This document shows positions 59,345 through 64,000 of a DNA stretch of 64,000 nt, piece by piece; within the stretch, counting starts at the first letter, position 1; every line of letters starts with the position of its first letter. The notes under the pieces are model-generated. The model saw nothing but the letters and a program-made list of their open reading frames with translations. It searched no databases and was not told where the DNA came from. The stretch is from JAVVHH01 sp965199585 (GTDB taxonomy: Bacteria; Pseudomonadota; Alphaproteobacteria; Acetobacterales; Acetobacteraceae): NCBI GenBank assembly GCA_965199585.1, contig CBDASI010000002.1:2790001-2854000 (forward strand), read 5' to 3'. Both the position numbers and the translations under genes were made by a program.

Positions 59345-59663
59345 TCAGCCGCGCGGCCCGAATAGAATCAGCCCGGCCCCGCCCAGCACCACCGCCCCGC
59401 CGACCGTGTCCCACCGATCCGGCATGGCGCCTTCCACCGCCCACCGCCACAGCAGCGACGCCGCGACATACACCCCGCCATAGGCCGCGAACGCCCGCCG
59501 TGTCGCTCGGCACCTGCGCCAGCAGCCACGCGAACAGCGCCAGCACCGCCACGCCCGGCACCATCCAGAGCGCCGAACGCCCTAGCCGCCACCACGCCCA
59601 GAACGCGAAGCACCCGGCGATCTCACACAGCGCGGCGAGCGGGTAGGCGAGGGCGGCGCCCAC
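59345..59663 (-). pseudogene. ynfA: Frameshifted ynfA (UPF0060 membrane protein)
   Basis: From GTG 59663 the frame reads AYPLAALCEIAGCFAFWAWWR...LLAQVPSDTA, the first half of a YnfA-type four-helix membrane protein. Near 59494-59496 the reading shifts; another frame then continues AFAAYGGVYVAASLLWRW...MPDRWDTVGGAVVLGGAGLI to stop 59345. Compared with family members, the usual GR before AFAAYGG is missing, which fits a loss of 5 bases (or a net +1). The rest is well preserved, so the break is recent or a sequencing error. YnfA-type proteins are small drug/metal-type transporters. Confidence 0.82.
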
Positions 59664-59670
59664 GGAAGGC

Positions 59671-60882
59671 CTACGCCGCCGCCGCCATCGCCCAGCGCCG
59701 GCAATGCCGCAAATACGCTGCCTCGTGCAGCCCCACGAGGTCGACCACGCTGTCCCATAGCCATGACGGCGCATCGAGCGTCGTCGACCGGTTGCGCCCC
59801 AACTCCTCGAACCAAGCCGCCCGCGCCTCGGCATCCATCTGCCGCGCATGGCTGGTGCCGACGACATGGGCCAGGAACTCGGCGACCTCCATCGCTTCGG
59901 CCTGGTTCAGATGCTCGATCTCCAGCTTTAGATCCTGCGGCAGCAACTCCCGCACGAACACCGACCGTCCCAGCAGCTTGGTCGCCATCATGCGTTCTCC
60001 CAGCAGCGGCGACAGCTGGCGCGCGCCGGCCACCACGCGCTCGGCCTCATCGGCCGGAACGTCGGACCCGGGCTGATGCGGCGCCGCCGCAGCGACCGCC
60101 TCCTTGATGTCTATCAGGCAGTGCCGCGCATGCCGCCCCTCGCCGACGCTCACCAGCACCGCCCATCGCAACCGCCCCAGCGAGCTACACCCTTTCTTCC
60201 AATACGCGGCGTCCAACACGCGGACCGGCGCATCCTCGCTCCGCTTGCGCAGCGTCGTGACCAGGTGGCGGAGGTCGTCCTGCTCGAACAGCAACGCCGC
60301 CGCGTGCCGCTCATCCGGCGTCAGCGGCCAGAACCGCTTGCCGAGCGGAATGTTCGGCGCCACGCCCTCGATCCGCTCGTCCGCGAGGTGCCGCCACGAC
60401 CGCCCCGCCGCCGCCCGCATCACGTGCCGCACCATCCGCGGCATCCCGCCCCCTGGTGCGCCCGACGCACGATCCGCCTCCGGCTGAAACGCGGCCTCGT
60501 AGCCGTGCACCATCCGCTCCAGCATCCGCGCCGTCGTGACACCCGGCAGGTCCGATCCGCGCGCCGCCATCGCCAGCGACAGCGCGAGGCGGATCATGTC
60601 ATGCGCCGGGTTGCCGATGACGGTCTGGTCGAGATCGCGGATCTGGATCGCCAGCTCCCCGTCCGCGCCGGCGATCGGGCCGAGATTGCCGACGTGACAG
60701 TCGCCGCAGATCCACACCGGCGGACCCTCGGGCAGCGCCCGCCGGGTCGAGCCATCGAGCCATTGGTAGAATTGGACGGTGCTGCCGCGGACGTAGGCGT
60801 GGGCGGACTCAGCCATCTTACGGTGCTGCTCGGCCGCCAAAGCGTCATGCCGCTCCGCCGGCATCGTGGTTTGAATTTTCAT
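59671..60882 (-). CDS. DUF2252 domain protein
   Basis: A 403-aa cytosolic protein matching DUF2252: VWICGDCHVGNLGPI, IRDLDQTVIGNPAHDMIRL, FEQDDLRHLVTTLRKRSE, RLRWAVLVSVGEG and VGTSHARQMD. The H-x-x-N and D-x-D pattern looks like a distant kinase (aminoglycoside-kinase-like) fold, but no activity is established. ATG 60882 is my start; TTG 60894 is in frame. It ends 8 bp before the ynfA remnant. Confidence 0.85.
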   Translation of the reverse strand: MKIQTTMPAERHDALAAEQHRKMAESAHAYVRGSTVQFYQWLDGSTRRALPEGPPVWICGDCHVGNLGPIAGADGELAIQIRDLDQTVIGNPAHDMIRLALSLAMAARGSDLPGVTTARMLERMVHGYEAAFQPEADRASGAPGGGMPRMVRHVMRAAAGRSWRHLADERIEGVAPNIPLGKRFWPLTPDERHAAALLFEQDDLRHLVTTLRKRSEDAPVRVLDAAYWKKGCSSLGRLRWAVLVSVGEGRHARHCLIDIKEAVAAAAPHQPGSDVPADEAERVVAGARQLSPLLGERMMATKLLGRSVFVRELLPQDLKLEIEHLNQAEAMEVAEFLAHVVGTSHARQMDAEARAAWFEELGRNRSTTLDAPSWLWDSVVDLVGLHEAAYLRHCRRWAMAAAA

Positions 60883-60940
60883 GGCAGGAGTCAAGCATAA
60901 CGATGTGACATTACAAAGTCAGGAACTCTGCCCGCCCGGA

Positions 60941-61564
60941 TCACAACGGCGTCTGCTTGATCTTCTTGCCCTCATCGGCCGCCCGCCAGAGATACCACGC
61001 CGCCGTCGAGCGATACGGCGCCCATGCCGCCCCGACCGCCGCCAGCGCCTTCGGCTTCAGCTGCGCCTCTGCCTGGGTGATCAGCCGCCAGCCTTCGCGC
61101 ACCCCGAAATCGTCCACCGGCAGCACGTCGGGCCGCCCGAGCGTGGACATCAGCAGCATCTCCACCGTCCAGCGCCCCACGCCGCGGATCGTCACTAATC
61201 GTGCGACCAGCGCCTCGTCGTCCAGCCCGTCCGCCTCGTCGAGCCCCGGGATCGTGCCGTCCAGCGCCGCCGCCGCGATCGCGCGGATCCCCGCCGCCTT
61301 GCTCGCCGAGAACCCGAACGCGCGGAACACCTCGTCGGGGATCGCCGCCAGCGCATCCGGCGACGGCATCGTCCCGCCGCCATGCGCCACCAGCCGCCCC
61401 AGGATCGCCCGCGCCGCGTTGCCGTGCAACTGCTGATGCGCGATCGACCGCACCAGCGCGGCGTAAAGCTCGCGCCGCTCGATCGCCGCCGTGCACGGCC
61501 CGATCCGCGCGATGAGCCCGGCAAACTCCGGTTGGATCGCGGCCAGATGGGCGGCTTGATGCAT
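60941..61564 (-). CDS. DNA-3-methyladenine glycosylase II (AlkA-like)
   Basis: A 207-aa helix-hairpin-helix DNA glycosylase. It has LVRSIAHQQLHGNAARAI, FGFSASKAAGIRAI, the HhH VTIRGVGRWTVEMLLM, and the catalytic Asp in DVLPVDDFGVREG. Lacks the N-terminal domain of E. coli AlkA (282 aa), as many bacterial forms do. It removes alkylated purines in base excision repair. Upstream of the DUF2252 gene on the same strand. Confidence 0.92.
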   Translation of the reverse strand: MHQAAHLAAIQPEFAGLIARIGPCTAAIERRELYAALVRSIAHQQLHGNAARAILGRLVAHGGGTMPSPDALAAIPDEVFRAFGFSASKAAGIRAIAAAALDGTIPGLDEADGLDDEALVARLVTIRGVGRWTVEMLLMSTLGRPDVLPVDDFGVREGWRLITQAEAQLKPKALAAVGAAWAPYRSTAAWYLWRAADEGKKIKQTPL

Positions 61565-61640
61565 GTTTGACTTCCCGTTTGCGCGGCCGATGCCTAGTAT
61601 CCGTTAACGCCGACGCCCCAACGAACAAGAGTATAACGCC

Positions 61641-61871
61641 GTGGCGACCAGAATGCGTCCGCCCTCGAGAGCTCCAGTCAGTTCACCCGACGACGAGAAG
61701 GCAGAGGCCAACCGCGTCTCCGCCAGCCTGGCCGGCTTGGCGGCGGCCCTCCTGTTCGTCGTCGTCGGCCTGACCGTCATCCACCACCTGCACGACGCCG
61801 CCCGCATCGAGGACTGCCTGATGTCGGGCCGCAGCTTCTGCGACCAACTCGTCGCCCTTACAGGAAACTAG
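61641..61871 (+). CDS. Small single-pass membrane protein of unknown function
   Basis: A 76-aa protein with a charged Pro/Arg-rich N-terminus, one hydrophobic helix (SLAGLAAALLFVVVGLTVIHHL), and a short tail with two Cys (DCLMSGRSFC). GTG start at 61641. I do not recognise a family. The last 14 bp overlap the convergent DUF1345 gene, which lowers confidence slightly. Confidence 0.55.
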   Translation: MATRMRPPSRAPVSSPDDEKAEANRVSASLAGLAAALLFVVVGLTVIHHLHDAARIEDCLMSGRSFCDQLVALTGN

Positions 61872-62526
61872 CCGCGATATTGACCGTCAGCGCGACGATT
61901 ACGGTGTTGAACAGGAAGCCGATCAGCCCGTGCAGCGTCGCCAGCCGCCGCAGCTTGCGTGACGTGATCTGCACGTCCGACACCTGGAACGTCATCCCCA
62001 GCACCACGGCGAAATACACGAAATCCGAGTAGTCCGGCGCCAGCCCCCCCGGGAACTCCAGCCCGCCATCGATCGCCGGCGGCTTCTCGTCCTGCTGATA
62101 ATACTCGTGCGCATACCGCAGCGCGAACACCATGTGCGTCACCAGCCATGACAGTAGCAGCGTCGCCGCCACCGCGCCGAGGTACAGGTCCCGTTCGCCG
62201 CCGGGCTTCATGTCCTTGGCGATGGACAGCACCGAGGTCAGCGCCGCGAAGCTCACCACCACGCCCGCGATGGTGATGCCGAACACCGTCCACTCACCCT
62301 CCTGCTGCGCCACCGCGTGGCGTGCCATCGCCCGGTCGTCCACCTTGCGGACCAGCAGCGTCCCGATCAGCAGCAGCAGCGCCACCGACCCGGCATCCCA
62401 CGCGAACACCAGCCGCGCCGCGCCGCCGATCTCCGCCGGCAGCAGCGAATAGACGATCAGCCCCAACAGCACTGACAGCGTCAGCCGCCGATGCCCGATC
62501 AACACCCGGACCGGCCACGGTATCAT
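61858..62526 (-). CDS. DUF1345 membrane protein
   Basis: A 222-aa membrane protein with five or more helices. The DUF1345 core is visible: LPAEIGGAARLVFAWDAGSVALL, WLVTHMVFALRYAHEYY and PDYSDFVYFAVVLGMTFQVSDVQI. Function unknown. ATG 62526 overlaps the methyltransferase stop (ATGA), so the two are co-translated. Confidence 0.88.
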   Translation of the reverse strand: MIPWPVRVLIGHRRLTLSVLLGLIVYSLLPAEIGGAARLVFAWDAGSVALLLLIGTLLVRKVDDRAMARHAVAQQEGEWTVFGITIAGVVVSFAALTSVLSIAKDMKPGGERDLYLGAVAATLLLSWLVTHMVFALRYAHEYYQQDEKPPAIDGGLEFPGGLAPDYSDFVYFAVVLGMTFQVSDVQITSRKLRRLATLHGLIGFLFNTVIVALTVNIAASFL

Positions 62527-64000
62527 CTCGTCACCCCCGACCGGCTCGCCGCCACCGCCCGATGCTCGCGCGCCAGGTCGAGATACTCCGCCGACTCCAG
62601 CCGCCGCGCCTCGCGCGCCAGCCGCTCGAACGCGTCCTGCGCGCCCGCCGGGTCGTCATGGCCGTCGAGTCGCTGCACGCCGCGCATCAGCAGCGTCCGC
62701 AACAGTAGCGCCGGCCGCCCCGACAGCGCCTCCACCACCCGGTCCGTGTCCGCCAGCCACCGCTCGACCCGGCGCGCCTCGTCGAACCGCTCCGCCGCCA
62801 CCGCCTCCACGAACACGCCCGCCACCATCTCGATCACCGCCGCCTCCGGCGCGTCCTCCCAATCCGCCGACGCCCCCGGCGATCCCGCCGCGATCCCGGC
62901 CGCCAGCGTCGCCGACAAGCCCGGCGCCAACGCACTCACGCCCATCGCCAGCATCACCCGCGACCGCCACGCGATCTGCTTGAGCTCCAGGTCGATCAGG
63001 TTCTCCGACTGCAGCACCCGCCGCGTCTCCACCGCGATCCGGTGCGCCGCCCCCGCGTCGCGCACCGCCGCCATCGCATCCCCGCGCCGATGCGCCAGCT
63101 CCGCCCGATGGGCCAGCACCCCCGCAAGGTTGAACGGTTGCAGCGCCCCCAGCCCGGCGGCCCCCACGGTGCGGATCTCCGCCTCGCTCAACGCCGCCGG
63201 CACCTCGAAGCGCGCGAAATCGAAGCCGAACGGCTCCCGCCACGCCGCTGCGATCTCCCCGATCAGCGCCTCCAGCACCGCGATCTCCGCCGACGGCATC
63301 AGCAGCGTCAGCAACCGTCCCGCCGCGCCGCTCCACAACGCGGACCCCACCTCCGCCCGCCGTATCAGCCCCTCCAGATAGGCCCGATACGCCGCCGCAT
63401 GCTCGCCGTCCGCGGTCGGCCCCAACGGCTGGTCCGACGCCTCGGCCACCAGCGTATCCGCCGTCACCTTCACCGCGACATGCCCGAACCCGGCCCGCCG
63501 CAGCGCCAATCCCAGCGACCCCTCGGTGAACAGCGTCAGATGCACGCCCGGCGCCAAGATCCCGGTCAGCCGCCCGCGATCCTCCCCCGCCCGGATCGCC
63601 TCGGCATTCGGCGTCGTCAGCGCCAGCACGCCCCCCGGCGCCAGCCGCGCCCGCAGCAGCGCCAGCATCGCATACGGGTCCGCCACGTGCTCGATCACCT
63701 CCGACGCGATCACCCGGTCGAACGGCGCCCCCAGTTCCAGTTCCGCACTCAGATAGGCCTGCCGGATGTCCGCCCCCAGTTGCGCCCGTCCCGCCGCCGC
63801 CGCCCAGGACGGATCGACCCCCACCGCCCGCCACCCCAGCACCTCGCGCGCCAGATCCACCGCGAAGCCGAACCCGCACCCCACGTCGAGCACGCTGCGT
63901 CCGCCGGCCCGCCCGAACAGCAGCCCGGTCTGGTGATGCACGCTGGCATTCTGCTCGAGCGCGAACTGCAGCCCGACCGAAGCTGCCTCACCCTCGTAGG
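62523..64000 (-). CDS. SAM-dependent methyltransferase with long C-terminal helical domain (5' end cut by window edge)
   Basis: The frame is open from the right edge, so the start lies outside. The visible N-terminal part holds a class I methyltransferase: SVLDVGCGFGFAVDLA (motif I), VIASEVIEHVADPYAML and LAPGGVLALTTPNAEA. These resemble the sugar- or lipid-type methyltransferases of family 11/23. A further 300 residues are Ala-rich helices (LEALIGEIAAAW, VLAHRAELAHRRGDAMAAV, ARRVERWLADTDR), reminiscent of TPR-like packing. The substrate is unknown; surface glycan modification is one option. Confidence 0.78.
   Translation of the reverse strand, partial: YEGEAASVGLQFALEQNASVHHQTGLLFGRAGGRSVLDVGCGFGFAVDLAREVLGWRAVGVDPSWAAAAGRAQLGADIRQAYLSAELELGAPFDRVIASEVIEHVADPYAMLALLRARLAPGGVLALTTPNAEAIRAGEDRGRLTGILAPGVHLTLFTEGSLGLALRRAGFGHVAVKVTADTLVAEASDQPLGPTADGEHAAAYRAYLEGLIRRAEVGSALWSGAAGRLLTLLMPSAEIAVLEALIGEIAAAWREPFGFDFARFEVPAALSEAEIRTVGAAGLGALQPFNLAGVLAHRAELAHRRGDAMAAVRDAGAAHRIAVETRRVLQSENLIDLELKQIAWRSRVMLAMGVSALAPGLSATLAAGIAAGSPGASADWEDAPEAAVIEMVAGVFVEAVAAERFDEARRVERWLADTDRVVEALSGRPALLLRTLLMRGVQRLDGHDDPAGAQDAFERLAREARRLESAEYLDLAREHRAVAASRSGVTR

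Overview
The window is GC-rich, densely packed alphaproteobacterial chromosome. The order secA – parvulin – argJ – GNAT/MutT, the lpxB and xseB-ispA-tlyA neighbourhoods, and DinB with an N-terminal Cys4 knot point to the Rhodospirillales/Acetobacteraceae side of the class; this is inference from gene content, not a phylogeny. No rRNA, tRNA, CRISPR array, prophage or intact insertion sequence was seen. Almost every base is coding, and many genes are joined by ATGA, GTGA or TTGA overlaps.

1-12.9 kb is an exopolysaccharide (EPS) locus. Two divergent operons leave a 290-bp AT-rich control region (6330-6619). Leftward: MurJ-like flippase, polysaccharide deacetylase, two GT4 glycosyltransferases and an ExeA-type AAA ATPase cut by the window edge. 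Rightward: Wzc-type copolymerase, GT4 glycosyltransferase and Wzy-like polymerase. Then come a PAP2 phosphatase and a Cys-rich secreted peptide on the minus strand and a Wza/GumB-type export lipoprotein on the plus strand. The set matches a Wzx/Wzy-type EPS machine of the kind linked to exosortase/PEP-CTERM systems. The initiating sugar-phosphate transferase and any exosortase are not in the window.

12.9-27 kb is mostly housekeeping: secF-secD, kup, an AT-richer DUF535 gene, a Gfo/Idh/MocA oxidoreductase convergent with lpxB, DUF952, and a DNA-repair run (PPP-type phosphatase, photolyase, ligase-associated PdeM and Lhr-type helicase).

27-38 kb holds a PEP-CTERM surface protein with a sigma-54-like promoter, EpmA, two small lipoproteins, MscL, an alpha/beta hydrolase followed by two tandem GT4 paralogues, a PheC-like periplasmic protein coupled to an amidase, and a HI0933-type flavoprotein coupled to an orphan HWE histidine kinase.

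38-49.5 kb: CinA-like protein, GNAT-MutT fusion, argJ, parvulin, secA, lytic transglycosylase, VOC protein, then an MBOAT acyltransferase with an SGNH-like partner and a second Gfo/Idh/MocA protein, probably a polysaccharide-decoration set.

49.5-64 kb: a four-gene ABC importer, tlyA-ispA-xseB, HDAC-like deacetylase with TusA, a ROK sugar kinase, dinB, a frameshifted ynfA, DUF2252, an AlkA glycosylase, DUF1345 and a methyltransferase cut by the right edge.

The leads most worth checking are the PEP-CTERM gene's sigma-54-like control region, the EPS copolymerase with a degenerate kinase domain, the ynfA frameshift, and a strand-composition reversal that brackets roughly 12.9-42 kb.
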